From Moritella viscosa (GTDB lineage: Bacteria > Pseudomonadota > Gammaproteobacteria > Enterobacterales > Moritellaceae): DNA of 64,000 nt. Below the pieces are notes generated by a model, which saw nothing but the letters and a program-made list of their open reading frames with translations, was not told the origin of the DNA and did not search any database. Of the stretch, positions 10,326-20,177 are shown piece after piece; within the stretch, counting starts at the first letter, position 1; the number at the start of each line of letters is the position of its first letter. Where the stretch lies: the NCBI GenBank assembly GCA_000953735.1, contig LN554852.1:310001-374000 (forward strand), read 5' to 3'. The position numbers and the translations under genes are program-made.

Positions 10326-10997
10326 ATGAGGCAACAACATACTATGAAAAAAAGTGGCTTTACATTGATCGAGATGATGATTGCTATCGCTATCTTTGCC
10401 TTGCTTAGTCTGGGGGCTTACCAAGTATTACAAGGCGTATTACGCAGCGATGAAATTTCGAAAAATCACGGGAATGCATTAAAACAATTGCAACGGGCAA
10501 TGGTCATTGTCGAGCGTGATTTTCAACAAATGAATGCGCGTAATAATCGCAGTGATGACGAACTGACTGCAATGCCATTGCAAGCGGGAAAATTCATGTT
10601 TGATAGTGATGACGATGGTATTGCTTTCGTTCGCAGTGGTTGGCGTAATCCGTTATCCCAGTTACCACGTTCATCGTTACAGCGGGTAATGTATCGTGTT
10701 AAAGATGCGCACTTAGAACGTTTAAGTTATGTTTATTTAGACCCGACGATAGGCGAAGAACCAAAGAGACAGTTGATCCTCGAAAATGTAGAGTCGCTCA
10801 CATTTGAGTTTTATCATGAAAATAAATGGAGTGAGACTTGGACGAACAAGACCGCGCTACCTGAAGGCGTTAAAATGACGCTAACATTAAAAGGTTTTGG
10901 TGAAATTCAGCGCTTATTCCTATTACCTAAAGCGACAATCGACAGTGGTAAAAATAAAGATAAAGATAAAGATAAAGATAAAGAAGAGAGCCGCTAA
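10326..10997 (+). CDS. gspJ: Type II secretion minor pseudopilin GspJ
   Basis: Minor pseudopilin. The ATG at 10326 is 1 nt past the gspI stop and gives 223 residues (an ATG at 10344 giving a shorter leader is also possible); a start further upstream would overlap gspI and lengthen the leader, so I reject it. Prepilin peptidase site KKSG/FTLIEMMIAIAIF. The C-terminus is unusual: a charged tail of alternating Lys-Asp encoded by four tandem AAAGAT hexamers just before the stop. The stop overlaps the gspK start. Confidence 0.92.
   Translation: MRQQHTMKKSGFTLIEMMIAIAIFALLSLGAYQVLQGVLRSDEISKNHGNALKQLQRAMVIVERDFQQMNARNNRSDDELTAMPLQAGKFMFDSDDDGIAFVRSGWRNPLSQLPRSSLQRVMYRVKDAHLERLSYVYLDPTIGEEPKRQLILENVESLTFEFYHENKWSETWTNKTALPEGVKMTLTLKGFGEIQRLFLLPKATIDSGKNKDKDKDKDKEESR
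10956..10983 (+). repeat. Hexanucleotide microsatellite (AAAGAT)n in gspJ
   Basis: Four uninterrupted copies of the 6-bp unit AAAGAT, plus partial copies, encode the Lys-Asp tail of GspJ. Copy-number change would stay in frame and only alter tail length. Confidence 0.85.
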
Positions 10998-11971
10998 TGA
11001 TATATGCCTCTAAACAGCGTGGTATTGCACTATTGACCGTCCTACTTATTCTGGCTGTAATGGTAATTATTGCTAGTAATATGTCATCACGTTTACAGCT
11101 GGAATTACGCCGCACCAGTAATATCATGACGCATCAACAAGCCCTTTGGTATGCTTATGGTGCAGAGGCATTGGTTGAAAAGGGATTAAAGCAAGCCTTG
11201 AAAGACGATGATACGATTAACTTAGATCAATATTGGGCCACAGAAGGCATGATGTACCCAGTTGAAAATGGACTCATTGGTGGTCAGGTTTTTGATATGC
11301 AAGCCTGTTTTAATGTTAATGCTGTTACTGGTGAAGATAAAGACGGTCAAGCCCCACTGAAGGTCCGCTTGTTCCGTAATTTATTAGAACAGCTTGATCT
11401 AGACGCATATGAATCGGAGCAATTAAGTGATGCCTTACGTGACTGGATTGATAGTGATACAAATGTGGTATCGAGTTACGGTGTCGAAGATGCTTACTAT
11501 GAGTCCCTCAATTACCCTTATCAAGCGGGTAATCAACGTTTAATTAATGTCAGTGAACTACGGGCAATAAAAGGATTTAACCAAGCTGTTTATCGTAAGG
11601 TTCGTCCTTATCTTTGCGCCTTACCTACAGCAGACTTAAAGATAAACGTGAATACCATTGTGATTGATAAGCCTGAGATATTAGCTGGATTATTTGCAGG
11701 GCAATTATCACTAGATGTAGCGAAAACAATATTGGAAGAACGGCCTAATGGCGGTTGGAAATCAACTGCGGATTTCTTAGCGTTACCGTTATTAGCTGGT
11801 ATTAAGACTGATGCAGCAGAGAAAGCTGTGTTTGATATAAAAAGTAGTTATTTTGTTGCGCTATTACAAGCTGAATTTGCTAGTGCAACCATGAAAGTAG
11901 AATCGTTATTTAAAGCTGAAAGCAAAGATAGTGTTTATGTTATTCGTCGACAATTCGGAGGAGCTCAATGA
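10997..11971 (+). CDS. gspK: Type II secretion minor pseudopilin GspK
   Basis: Large minor pseudopilin that caps the pseudopilus tip. The 324 residues begin with a prepilin-like leader and hydrophobic helix (QRG/IALLTVLLILAVMVI), followed by the alpha domain inserted in the pseudopilin fold and SAM-like helices (for example IKGFNQAVYRKVRPYL). Unlike the other pseudopilins, it lacks Glu at position +5 of the mature protein, which is normal for GspK. Overlaps gspJ (TAATG) and gspL (ATGA). Confidence 0.93.
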   Translation: MIYASKQRGIALLTVLLILAVMVIIASNMSSRLQLELRRTSNIMTHQQALWYAYGAEALVEKGLKQALKDDDTINLDQYWATEGMMYPVENGLIGGQVFDMQACFNVNAVTGEDKDGQAPLKVRLFRNLLEQLDLDAYESEQLSDALRDWIDSDTNVVSSYGVEDAYYESLNYPYQAGNQRLINVSELRAIKGFNQAVYRKVRPYLCALPTADLKINVNTIVIDKPEILAGLFAGQLSLDVAKTILEERPNGGWKSTADFLALPLLAGIKTDAAEKAVFDIKSSYFVALLQAEFASATMKVESLFKAESKDSVYVIRRQFGGAQ

Positions 11972-13185
11972 GTGAGCAATTAGTAGTAAGGCTTGGTAGT
12001 GAAAGTCGACAAGCAATACATTGGTTGGTGTGGTCAACTGTTGAAAATGAGATCATTGCATCGGGAGTGTTGGCAAATACAGCTGAACTGATTGAGCTCA
12101 AATCCCGTGCTGGTGGACGACCTATCATTGCATTAGTTCCAAGTTGTGATATCACGTTTAAAGAAGTGGAATTACCTGGACGTAGTAATAAACAACTACT
12201 CAACGCATTACCCTACATGCTAGAACAAGAATTGAGTAGTGATATTGATAAGTTACACTTTTCTGTTCTAGGTAAGACTGGGAATACAGTATCCGTTGCG
12301 GTGATCGCGCATGACAAAATGCAGGAGTGGCAATCATGGTTATCGGATGCCGAACTAGTCTGCGCACAAGTCATTCCTGATGCCTTAACATTGCCGTACA
12401 GTGAAGAGAGTTGGAGTGCGATTGAATTAGATGGTCAATGGCTTATTAGGCAAACTCGTACACAAGGTATGTGTATTGAGACCGCACTATTAGGTTTTGT
12501 CTTGGCTACGGCTGCTCATGTAGACATTGATGATGAGAGCGCTGTGCAAACGGTGACTAGCTATTCTAATATCGATCATCTTGAGTTAGATAATTGGCAA
12601 CAGAATACAATTGAGTTGCCAATGAAACTTTGTGCTGAGGGAGCTGTTACTAGCCGTTATAACTTATTGCAAGGTGAGTACAAAATAGTACGTGAAGAAA
12701 ATGTCGCATTAAAATTATGGCGTGGTACTGCTATCGCAGCAGGTTTAGCTATTGTGATGATCTTTGTGAATCAATTTGTGACGTTAAATAAGTTAGAGCA
12801 GCAACAAATGGCATTAGAAAACGAGATTAAGCAGGTATATAAAACGGTATTTAAACCGAAGAAAATGCGCCTAAATACTCGTTTAGTTAAAAAACAGATG
12901 CAGAATCGTTTAAATGATTTACGTGGTGGGGGCGATGACTCAGGGTTCTTAGTGATGTTAAGTAAGCTAACCCCTACATTTAAAGAATTACCGGGTATTG
13001 AACCTATTTCCGTTCGATTTGATACGAAACAGTCAACATTACGATTACAAGCAAGTGCGGCAGACTTTCAGAACTTTGATAAATTAAAATCATCGTTATC
13101 AACACTGTTTGATGTTGAACAAGGGACGTTAAGTCAACGAAACGGTCGCGTTCAGGGCACGCTGGATATTAAGGGTAAAAAATGA
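11968..13185 (+). CDS. gspL: Type II secretion inner membrane protein GspL
   Basis: Bitopic inner-membrane protein that recruits GspE by its actin-like cytoplasmic domain (residues about 1-235), crosses the membrane once (about 253-270, TAIAAGLAIVMIFVNQF) and has a ferredoxin-like periplasmic domain that pairs with GspM. Length 405 residues is normal. Its start overlaps the gspK stop by 4 nt. Confidence 0.93.
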   Translation: MSEQLVVRLGSESRQAIHWLVWSTVENEIIASGVLANTAELIELKSRAGGRPIIALVPSCDITFKEVELPGRSNKQLLNALPYMLEQELSSDIDKLHFSVLGKTGNTVSVAVIAHDKMQEWQSWLSDAELVCAQVIPDALTLPYSEESWSAIELDGQWLIRQTRTQGMCIETALLGFVLATAAHVDIDDESAVQTVTSYSNIDHLELDNWQQNTIELPMKLCAEGAVTSRYNLLQGEYKIVREENVALKLWRGTAIAAGLAIVMIFVNQFVTLNKLEQQQMALENEIKQVYKTVFKPKKMRLNTRLVKKQMQNRLNDLRGGGDDSGFLVMLSKLTPTFKELPGIEPISVRFDTKQSTLRLQASAADFQNFDKLKSSLSTLFDVEQGTLSQRNGRVQGTLDIKGKK

Positions 13186-13655
13186 AGGCACACTGGCAGC
13201 AATTAGATCAAAAAGAAAAACAGCTCGTTAGTCTATTAATCGCCACGTTATTGCTTGCATGTGGTTATTGGCTGGTTTGGCAACCGTTGCAAAATGATAT
13301 TAGCAATACCCAACGAAAAGTTAACGTCCAAACGCAAACTCTCGCCGATGTGAAGGTGATAGGGCAAAAGATCATGAATTTACAGGGAGGCCAAGTAAAC
13401 CATCCTGAAGCTGGTGATCTTAACCAGCTTGTTAGTCTTAGTGCTAAACGTAATAAGATAATGATCACACGTATTCAAGCAAAAGCAGATAATCTGCAAG
13501 TATGGATTGATGATGTTAATTTTAACCAGCTTACTACTTGGTTAGAACAATTGAATAAACAATACGGTATTGAAATCCAGAATATAGATCTGAGTGTGTC
13601 AGATAAAAAAGGGATGGTTAAGGTTCGCCGATTACAGCTAGGAAAAAGAGCATGA
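13182..13655 (+). CDS. gspM: Type II secretion inner membrane protein GspM
   Basis: Small bitopic protein stabilising GspL. The 157 residues have a short cytoplasmic N-terminus, one membrane segment (about 17-34, LVSLLIATLLLACGYWLVW), then a periplasmic ferredoxin-like domain. Overlaps gspL and gspN by 4 nt each. Confidence 0.92.
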   Translation: MKAHWQQLDQKEKQLVSLLIATLLLACGYWLVWQPLQNDISNTQRKVNVQTQTLADVKVIGQKIMNLQGGQVNHPEAGDLNQLVSLSAKRNKIMITRIQAKADNLQVWIDDVNFNQLTTWLEQLNKQYGIEIQNIDLSVSDKKGMVKVRRLQLGKRA

Positions 13656-14407
13656 GAAATAAACTTTTAGGACTATGTTTTATCATGATTGCATATGTAT
13701 CCTTTCTTATCGGCACACTACCAGCTACATTAGTATTATCATATGTTCCATTACCTGCTAACTTAGCGATTAGCCAAGTTGAAGGTACGGTATGGCAAGG
13801 GGAAGCAAAACGGGTCTCTTTTAATCAGATTGAAGTGCAAGATGTTCGCTGGAATACATCGGTAATTGCGCTATTAACGGGATCCGCACAAGTTTACGTT
13901 GAGTTTGGTCGTGGTAAGAATAGCTTACGCGGCAGTGGTGAACTAGGCTATTCAAGTGCAGGTGTTTATGCGCAAGATTTCACGGTAACGGCAAGTTCGG
14001 AATGGTTAGTCACGGCGAGTAATATTCCATTACCAGTGACGACTAAAGGCAGCGTTAAATTGATAATAGCAGAGATGCAGCAAGGAATCCCTTGGTGTGA
14101 ACAGCTTGATGGACAGTTGAGTTGGTCTAATGCGGGCATTGAATCACTGTTGGGAAATATAGAGATTGATTCTGCCGTCGCTAATTTAAGTTGTGACAAG
14201 GGGGCGATTGTTGCCAACATCAAGCAGAGCTCTAATCAGTTAAAATTATCTGGTATTGCGACGTTAGAAGATAAAGGTAAATACACGCTTTCAGGAGTAC
14301 TTGTACCAAGTAATGAATTACCGCAATCAATACGCAGTAATTTACGTTATGTTGGCCAAGAAAATGCCAAGGGTGAATATAAGATTAATTACGCTGGCCG
14401 CATATAA
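13652..14407 (+). CDS. gspN: Type II secretion protein GspN
   Basis: Accessory inner-membrane protein found in only some type II systems, including Vibrio eps clusters. The 251 residues have one N-terminal membrane segment (about 8-28) and a periplasmic beta-rich domain with the SQVEGTVWQGEA motif characteristic of the family. Last gene of the operon; no gspO prepilin peptidase gene follows, so processing presumably relies on a PilD encoded elsewhere. Confidence 0.9.
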   Translation: MRNKLLGLCFIMIAYVSFLIGTLPATLVLSYVPLPANLAISQVEGTVWQGEAKRVSFNQIEVQDVRWNTSVIALLTGSAQVYVEFGRGKNSLRGSGELGYSSAGVYAQDFTVTASSEWLVTASNIPLPVTTKGSVKLIIAEMQQGIPWCEQLDGQLSWSNAGIESLLGNIEIDSAVANLSCDKGAIVANIKQSSNQLKLSGIATLEDKGKYTLSGVLVPSNELPQSIRSNLRYVGQENAKGEYKINYAGRI

Positions 14408-14454
14408 TGTTGTTATATAACGCGTACTCGTTATGACAAGGATGCAGAATTAAA

Positions 14455-15000
14455 ATGACACATCAGAAACCTAAAATATTAAGCACGAATATTGTCGCAG
14501 AAAGTCGACTATTTAAAATTGAGTCTGTTGCACTGCGCTTTTCTAATGGTATCGAACGTACTTACGAAAGAATGAAAGGTGGTGGTCACGGCGCCGTTAT
14601 GATGGTGCCTGTCGATGCGGATAATAATCTTATCTTGATCCGTGAATACGCTGTCGGTACTGATAGTTACGAACTTGGTTTTCCTAAGGGGGCGATCGAT
14701 AAAGGTGAAACCGCATTGATTGCTGCCAATCGAGAGTTAATGGAAGAGATTGGATATGGGGCTAAAACACTAAGCTTACTGAAAGAAGTTAACTTAGCTC
14801 CGAGTTATTTTTCTGCTCGAATGCAGATTTATCTTGCACAAGATCTGTACCCAGAATCTTGTGAGGGTGATGAACCTGAGCCACTCGAAATTATAAAGTG
14901 GCCGTTAGCCAGAGCAAATGAGTTACTTGATAATGATGAAATCACAGAATCACGTGCTATTTGCGCATTATTACTTGCCCTAAAACAACTAGATAAGTAA
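14455..15000 (+). CDS. nudE: ADP compounds hydrolase NudE (Nudix)
   Basis: Hydrolyses ADP-ribose, NADH and diadenosine polyphosphates. The 181-residue protein contains a complete Nudix box starting at GAIDKGE and running through REL-x-EEIG at about residues 80-102, with the catalytic glutamates intact. It follows gspN by 47 nt, the same neighbourhood as in Vibrio, and is followed by cysQ, another enzyme that removes nucleotide metabolites. Confidence 0.93.
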   Translation: MTHQKPKILSTNIVAESRLFKIESVALRFSNGIERTYERMKGGGHGAVMMVPVDADNNLILIREYAVGTDSYELGFPKGAIDKGETALIAANRELMEEIGYGAKTLSLLKEVNLAPSYFSARMQIYLAQDLYPESCEGDEPEPLEIIKWPLARANELLDNDEITESRAICALLLALKQLDK

Positions 15001-15045
15001 TACTAAATCATTAAGAGATGGCGAGAATAAAGTAGGAAGTGCGAT

Positions 15046-15852
15046 ATGCAAATAATGACCTTAATTCCAGAGTTAAAAAAAATTGCACGCGCCACTGGTG
15101 CAGTGATTTATGATATTTATCAATCGGGCGAGTTTGAGCAAGAAATTAAATTCGATCATACACCGGTTACCAGTGCTGATATCGCCGCTCATAACTATTT
15201 ATCTAAGCAACTTGCGTTACTGACGCCTGACATTCCAATTTTGTCTGAAGAAGATTGTGATATTGCCGTTGAAGAGCGTCAATCTTGGGAAACTTATTGG
15301 TTATTAGATCCGTTAGATGGCACACAGGAGTTTATTTCTCGTAGTGGTGATTTTGCGACGATTATTGCATTGGTACACAAGAACAAACCTATTTTGGGAA
15401 TGATTTACGGTCCTAAAGATGACGTTCTCTATTGGGCTGTTGACGGCGAAGGTGCATACAAAGAAACATCGGATGGTGAAGATAGAATTTTCAGTCATAC
15501 ATGTTTGCAACCTTTAACCAGTTTAAATGTGGTTGTGAGCCGGGTTCAGAATCCGGACAACATTCGTAAGTTAGTTGAAGATGATATTGACTTAGAATTA
15601 CAATCTCTTGGCTCTGCGAGCTTAAAAGGTTGCTTAGTTGCAGAAGGTAAAGCGGATTGCTATATACGTTTAGGCATTACTGGTGAGTGGGATACTGCGG
15701 GTACGCAATGTATCGTGACTGAAGCGGGGGGGGCGATTCTTGATTTGAATTTAAACCCACTCTCTTATAACCAACGCGATACATTAAAAAATCCTGATTT
15801 TATTGTACTTGGAGACCGTAATTTGACATGGTCTGAGATCTTAACGGGTTAA
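15046..15852 (+). CDS. cysQ: 3'(2'),5'-bisphosphate nucleotidase CysQ
   Basis: Degrades 3'-phosphoadenosine 5'-phosphate left over from sulfate assimilation. The 268-residue inositol-monophosphatase-fold protein has the metal-binding LSEED (about 66) and DPLDGTQEF (about 89-97) motifs and the C-terminal GEWDTAG motif (about 218). An AGGA ribosome site precedes the ATG at 15046; an in-frame ATG 9 nt later is less likely. Followed by a strong terminator. Confidence 0.94.
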   Translation: MQIMTLIPELKKIARATGAVIYDIYQSGEFEQEIKFDHTPVTSADIAAHNYLSKQLALLTPDIPILSEEDCDIAVEERQSWETYWLLDPLDGTQEFISRSGDFATIIALVHKNKPILGMIYGPKDDVLYWAVDGEGAYKETSDGEDRIFSHTCLQPLTSLNVVVSRVQNPDNIRKLVEDDIDLELQSLGSASLKGCLVAEGKADCYIRLGITGEWDTAGTQCIVTEAGGAILDLNLNPLSYNQRDTLKNPDFIVLGDRNLTWSEILTG

Positions 15853-15874
15853 ATTAATTTTATATCAAATAGAG

Positions 15875-15903
15875 AAAAGGTCAGCGTATTGCTGACCTTT
15901 TTA
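15875..15903 (+). terminator. Terminator after cysQ
   Basis: An 11-bp stem (AAAAGGTCAGC with GCTGACCTTTT) around a 5-nt loop and a T-tract. The A-run on the other side lets it serve the converging transporter gene as well. Confidence 0.9.
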
Positions 15904-15923
15904 TTATTCATTGAACCGTATGT

Positions 15924-17297
15924 TTATTGGAATGACGCGAACACCAGAATAAGTACTAATACTGGGCAAACAAACTTTACGTATACAGGCCAGATCTTCC
16001 AGAAGATAGAATGCTCTGTTACACCTTCTTGCTCTCTGATCTCTGCCATTAAGCCTTTACGGCTCCAAACCCAACCTGCAAAGATTGCTACGCCTAAACT
16101 TATGAGAGGTTGTGCATATTGTGTCGTGAGTGTAATAACAAAACCAAACAGTGTTGAGAAGTTAAATACAATCACTAAACTAAGCGCGGTGACGATCGTA
16201 CCAACGATATAGGCTGCTTTCTTACGTGTCATCGATGCACGTTCTGCAAGATAACTTGTTGGTGATTCCATCATACCAATCGCCGATGTTAATGCGGCAA
16301 CAAACAATAATGCAAAGAATAAAATTGAAACTGGGTATTGTGCAGCGCCCATCGTTTCAAATAATGCCGGTAATACTGTAAACACTAATGTATCAGAACT
16401 CAGTAGACTACCGTCTGCAGCGAAGATCTCAACGCCGTTATGTGAAGCCACATACATAGCAGGTAAGATCACCATACCTGCAACAAATGCGACAGCGGTA
16501 TCCATCAGTGTCACTTGCGCGGCTAATTTAGCAATATTTTCTTTTTTGTTTAAGTAAGAACCGTATACCATCATGCAACCACTGCCTAATGATAGTGAGA
16601 AGAATGTTTGACCGAGTGCTCCAATCAGTACGTCACGGTCTAGGATACGGCTAAAGTCTGGAACAAGTAATGCTCGTAAACCTAGCTCTGCGCCTGGTTG
16701 AGTCAAGATATAAAGCATTGCAGCGATAAGCATTAAAAATAACAGTGGCATTAAACGTTTCGACCATTTTTCGATACCGTCTTCTACACCTTGTTGGATA
16801 ACTAGGACTGTGAATATCGCGAATATCACTGTAAATATCACGTTGCGTGATAATGACATATCAACTAACCAGTTAGCCGTTGTTGTAGAACCCATCATTT
16901 CTGCAATTGGTGCTAAGGTATTACTGATGAACCAACCTGATAAAATACCGTAGAAAGAAAAAATCAGTGCTGACGTTATGATTGCCGCAAGGCCAATAGT
17001 AATACCAATTAATTTAACGCTTTTATTTTTAGCTAGTTTACTTAATGCATTAGCGGGGTTTGTTTGTCCATGGCGGCCGATCATCAATTCAGCAATTAGC
17101 ATTGGATAGCCAAGCATAAAGATGAGTACAAGATAAACCAGTAAAAAAGCACCGCCGCCGTTACTTGCTGCTTGAGTTGGGAATCCCCAAATATTACCAA
17201 CACCAACAGCAGACCCTGCTGCTGCCATAATGAAACCAAATTTAGAGCTAAACTGGCCGCGTTTAGCTGATTCTATTGTTGTACTGATGGTCGACAT
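15924..17297 (-). CDS. Sodium-dependent neurotransmitter-symporter (NSS) family transporter
   Basis: Inner-membrane Na+-coupled transporter, probably for an amino acid or other small amine; substrate not readable from sequence. The 457 residues hold 11-12 membrane segments. The N-terminal AAAGSAVGVGNIWGFP stretch in TM1 is the unwound Na+/substrate-binding region of the NSS (SNF) family, and GSGCMMVYGSYL and SFFSLSLG follow in TM6-7. Transcribed towards cysQ and away from fabR. Confidence 0.9.
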   Translation of the reverse strand: MSTISTTIESAKRGQFSSKFGFIMAAAGSAVGVGNIWGFPTQAASNGGGAFLLVYLVLIFMLGYPMLIAELMIGRHGQTNPANALSKLAKNKSVKLIGITIGLAAIITSALIFSFYGILSGWFISNTLAPIAEMMGSTTTANWLVDMSLSRNVIFTVIFAIFTVLVIQQGVEDGIEKWSKRLMPLLFLMLIAAMLYILTQPGAELGLRALLVPDFSRILDRDVLIGALGQTFFSLSLGSGCMMVYGSYLNKKENIAKLAAQVTLMDTAVAFVAGMVILPAMYVASHNGVEIFAADGSLLSSDTLVFTVLPALFETMGAAQYPVSILFFALLFVAALTSAIGMMESPTSYLAERASMTRKKAAYIVGTIVTALSLVIVFNFSTLFGFVITLTTQYAQPLISLGVAIFAGWVWSRKGLMAEIREQEGVTEHSIFWKIWPVYVKFVCPVLVLILVFASFQ

Positions 17298-17629
17298 AAC
17301 TCTCCGTGTAAACTTTTATTTACTATAAGTTTTAATTGTAACTAAATATTTACGGGGAATATCCTATTTAAGCCTGCTTTAGTCAACTTTTAATTTTGAT
17401 TATTATCATCTGTGTGGTTTAAAGTGGTTTATGGTGGTATTTTAGGCAGTTTTTATTTCTGGTGTTGACGTGTAAATAATTATTTACGTTATTTGTTTTT
17501 AGGTTTGTTTATAATGGATTTTTACCTGTCTTAAAGATGATAAAAATAAGTTAGTTGCTGATAATGTTGAAAGTAGTATTATAATATCAGTGTTAACAAC
17601 CCCTTCCCTTAATTAATGATATTTAAATT
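17298..17629. other. Divergent intergenic region, transporter / fabR
   Basis: 332 nt with no coding frame of note. It contains a 16-bp perfect palindrome (listed separately) and a TATAAT hexamer at 17510-17515 that could be the fabR -10 element, though no good -35 is spaced from it. Confidence 0.5.
17472..17487. promoter_or_regulatory. 16-bp perfect palindrome, possible operator
   Basis: GTAAATAATTATTTAC reads the same on both strands, about 140 nt ahead of fabR and 175 nt ahead of the divergent transporter. It has the shape of a dimeric repressor site; the binding protein is unknown. AT-rich palindromes also arise by chance. Confidence 0.35.
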
Positions 17630-18250
17630 ATGACCGGAATTAGAGCCCAGCAAAAAGAAAAAACCCGCCGTTCACTGATCAACGCGTCATTTAGACTCGT
17701 GACAGCAGAGCGAAGCTATTCAAATTTAAGTTTACGTGAAGTTGCACGTGAAGCTGGGATCGCACCTACGTCTTTCTACCGCCATTTTTGTGATATGGAA
17801 GAATTGGGTTTAACCATGGTTGATGAAGGAGGGCTGACATTAAGACAATTGATGCGTCAAGCACGACAACGTATTGAAACCGGTGGTAGCGTGATCAAAA
17901 CCTCTGTAGAAACATTTATGGAATTTGTTGAACAGAATCCAAATATTTTTCGAGTATTATTGCGTGAGCGTTCAGGCACATCGGCGGCCTTTCGAGCTGC
18001 GGTATCTAGGGAGTTACGTCACTTTAGTGCTGAGCTAACCGATTATATTGAACTTGCAAGTAAACTCAGCCGTGATGAAGCGACGATTCAATCTGAGGCA
18101 ATGGTCACAATTGTTTTTAATGCAGGTGCTGAAGCGTTAGATTTATCGAACGAAGAACGTCGAATATTGTCTGACCGTACTATAATGCAATTGAGAATGA
18201 TTGCAAAAGGCGCAGCGGTATTAAAAATGACAAGAGGTATTACGCTGTAA
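17630..18250 (+). CDS. fabR: TetR-family regulator FabR, repressor of unsaturated fatty acid synthesis
   Basis: Senses the unsaturated/saturated acyl-ACP or acyl-CoA balance and represses fabA and fabB. The 206-residue protein has an N-terminal TetR helix-turn-helix ([20 protein letters not shown], about residues 34-53) and a ligand domain very close to E. coli FabR in the stretches [19 protein letters not shown] and [16 protein letters not shown]. Followed 23 nt later by yijD, as in E. coli. Confidence 0.95.
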   Translation: MTGIRAQQKEKTRRSLINASFRLVTAERSYSNLSLREVAREAGIAPTSFYRHFCDMEELGLTMVDEGGLTLRQLMRQARQRIETGGSVIKTSVETFMEFVEQNPNIFRVLLRERSGTSAAFRAAVSRELRHFSAELTDYIELASKLSRDEATIQSEAMVTIVFNAGAEALDLSNEERRILSDRTIMQLRMIAKGAAVLKMTRGITL

Positions 18251-18273
18251 ACTTTGAACATTGAGGTATCTAA

Positions 18274-18636
18274 ATGACTACAAAGAATCAAGCGGGTTAT
18301 AAACCATTATATTTTGCTTTCTTAGCTGGCTTATGTGGTAACGCAACATTAGCAACGTTAACGACAAGCGAGGTTCCATTCAGTATTTTTCCGCTCATTG
18401 CATTAGTGCTGGTGGCCTATAATTGGTACCAAGTTTACATGACTAGTGCTATTGAAAGTCATATCAGCAAATCGTCATTAGGTTTGTTTGTTATTGGTGT
18501 TTTGACGTACACGACATTTGTACGTATGGAATATCCGGAGTTGGGTAGTAATTTCTTACCCTTGATATTGGTATTGGGTTTATCTGCTTGGGTAGCAAAA
18601 ACCATCGGTGTGTTTAGATCTAAAAAACAGGCATAA
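18274..18636 (+). CDS. yijD: YijD family (DUF1422) inner membrane protein
   Basis: Conserved membrane protein of unknown function, always next to fabR in enteric and Vibrio genomes. The 120 residues form four hydrophobic segments (about 10-28, 33-50, 66-84, 90-108). A GAGGT ribosome site precedes the ATG. Likely cotranscribed with fabR, which invites a role in membrane lipid homeostasis, but nothing in the sequence proves it. Confidence 0.9.
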   Translation: MTTKNQAGYKPLYFAFLAGLCGNATLATLTTSEVPFSIFPLIALVLVAYNWYQVYMTSAIESHISKSSLGLFVIGVLTYTTFVRMEYPELGSNFLPLILVLGLSAWVAKTIGVFRSKKQA

Positions 18637-18652
18637 TATCGAACTTATAAAA

Positions 18653-18688
18653 AAACTCGTTAGCAACAATGTTGTTAACGAGCTTTTA
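18653..18688. terminator. Bidirectional terminator between yijD and trmA
   Basis: CTCGTTA-GCAACA pairs with TGTTG-TTAACGAG, with a short A-run on one side and T-run on the other, between two converging genes. Confidence 0.85.
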
Positions 18689-18705
18689 TTTAAATTAATT
18701 TAGAG

Positions 18706-19806
18706 TTAACTCTTTTTCGTTAAGTACACACCGGATTCAATATGGTGTGTATACGGAAATTGATCGAACAATGCAAAGCGGTCTATGTTGTGTGTTTGGC
18801 TAAATGCTTCGAGGTTGTCACTCAATGTTTCTGGGCTACAAGAGATATAAACGATATTATCGTATTCTTGCACCATTTTAACGGTGTCAGCATCCAAACC
18901 TGCACGTGGTGGATCGACAAAAATCGTGTTGCAATTAAATGTTGTTAAATCAACTTTTGCATCTTTAAGGCGGTTAAACTCTCGTTCACCATTAATCGCA
19001 ATTGTAAATTCTTCCGCAGATAAACGTAAGATAGTTAAATTGTCTAATCCGTTTTCGGCGATATTGTATTGTGCAGACTGTACTGATGATTTAGATATTT
19101 CTGTCGCTAATACTTTTTCAAAGTTTGGTGCTAATGCGATAGAGAAGTTACCATTACCACAATAAAGCTCAAGTAAATCACCACTACAATCTTTAGTTAC
19201 GTCTAATGCCCATTCTAGCATTTTCTGATTGACGATACCGTTTGGCTGCGTGAAGCTATTTTCAACTTGCTTGTATTTTAATTTTTTACCTGCCACGTTA
19301 AGTTCTTCAACCACGAACCCACGATCTAATACGACTTTTTGTTTTTTAGCACGACCAATAATGTTGATATTGAAGCGTTCGCTTAGTTTTTCTTTTAATG
19401 CTTTTGCTTCAGTGACCCATTCATCAGTTAATTGGCGATGGTAAAGTAAGCTTACTAGCAATTCACCGCTTAGCGTAGATAAAAAATCAACTTGGAAAAG
19501 TTTGAAACGTAATAAGTTTGATTTTTTTAGTTCAGCGAGCAGTGCAGGCATGATCTCGTTAATCAATTTACTACCAGGTAGGAAATAATCGATTTTTATT
19601 TTTTGCTTAGTTTCTTTATCAAACATAATGTAGTCAAGATCGTCGCCATCATGCCAAACACGAAATTCAGCACGTAAACGATAGTTCTCTGCCGGAGAGT
19701 CAAACACTTCTAATTCAGGTGGTGAGAATTTTTTAAATGTTTCACGTTGACGAGTTACTTTATCATCAAGCTGTGATTGGTAGTTATCGGGATGCATTTC
19801 GATCAT
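18706..19806 (-). CDS. trmA: tRNA (uracil-5-)-methyltransferase TrmA
   Basis: Makes ribothymidine at position 54 of the T loop in tRNA using S-adenosylmethionine. The 366-residue protein has the [17 protein letters not shown]-binding motif (about 215-228), the [10 protein letters not shown] motif and the catalytic cysteine in SCSPETL near residue 324. No iron-sulfur cluster cysteines at the N-terminus, which separates TrmA from RlmCD. Divergent from the btuB riboswitch. Confidence 0.96.
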   Translation of the reverse strand: MIEMHPDNYQSQLDDKVTRQRETFKKFSPPELEVFDSPAENYRLRAEFRVWHDGDDLDYIMFDKETKQKIKIDYFLPGSKLINEIMPALLAELKKSNLLRFKLFQVDFLSTLSGELLVSLLYHRQLTDEWVTEAKALKEKLSERFNINIIGRAKKQKVVLDRGFVVEELNVAGKKLKYKQVENSFTQPNGIVNQKMLEWALDVTKDCSGDLLELYCGNGNFSIALAPNFEKVLATEISKSSVQSAQYNIAENGLDNLTILRLSAEEFTIAINGEREFNRLKDAKVDLTTFNCNTIFVDPPRAGLDADTVKMVQEYDNIVYISCSPETLSDNLEAFSQTHNIDRFALFDQFPYTHHIESGVYLTKKS

Positions 19807-19991
19807 ATGGACTCACCGTGGTTTATACTAAACAAAAGAGTAGGGATTGTAAGACCCAAATATTGTTTGTCCAGTACATTTTACATTCCAGTGAATACTA
19901 ATCTTAAAATGTTAATTATAGAATTATGAATATACATTTATTTAGCATGACTCTATAATCGCGCTGCTTATCAAGCATAGAGCTTTATCTA

Positions 19992-20104
19992 TTTGCTGGT
20001 GACATTATTTATTGGAGGAATTCAGTGAGAATCTGAACCTGTCGCGCAACGGTAAGAGTGCTTAGCACTTAAGGCCGGTCTCCAATATGGAACCTGAGTA
20101 ATTA
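19992..20104 (+). ncRNA. Cobalamin (adenosylcobalamin) riboswitch
   Basis: Leader ahead of btuB with the conserved cobalamin-riboswitch core: the GGAGGAATTCAGTGAGAATC block (about 20014-20033), the ACCTGTCGCGCAACGGTAAG block containing the invariant CGCAACGGTAA, and AAGGCCGG downstream before the closing strand TCTCCAATA, which pairs back to TATTGGAGG. In E. coli the same element shuts off btuB translation when B12 is plentiful. Confidence 0.88.
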
Positions 20105-20177
20105 ATAAAATAATAAAAACTCAATTTTGCTGAATGATTCGGCCCATTTTTCTACGCGTAAATAGGAAAAATTTACA

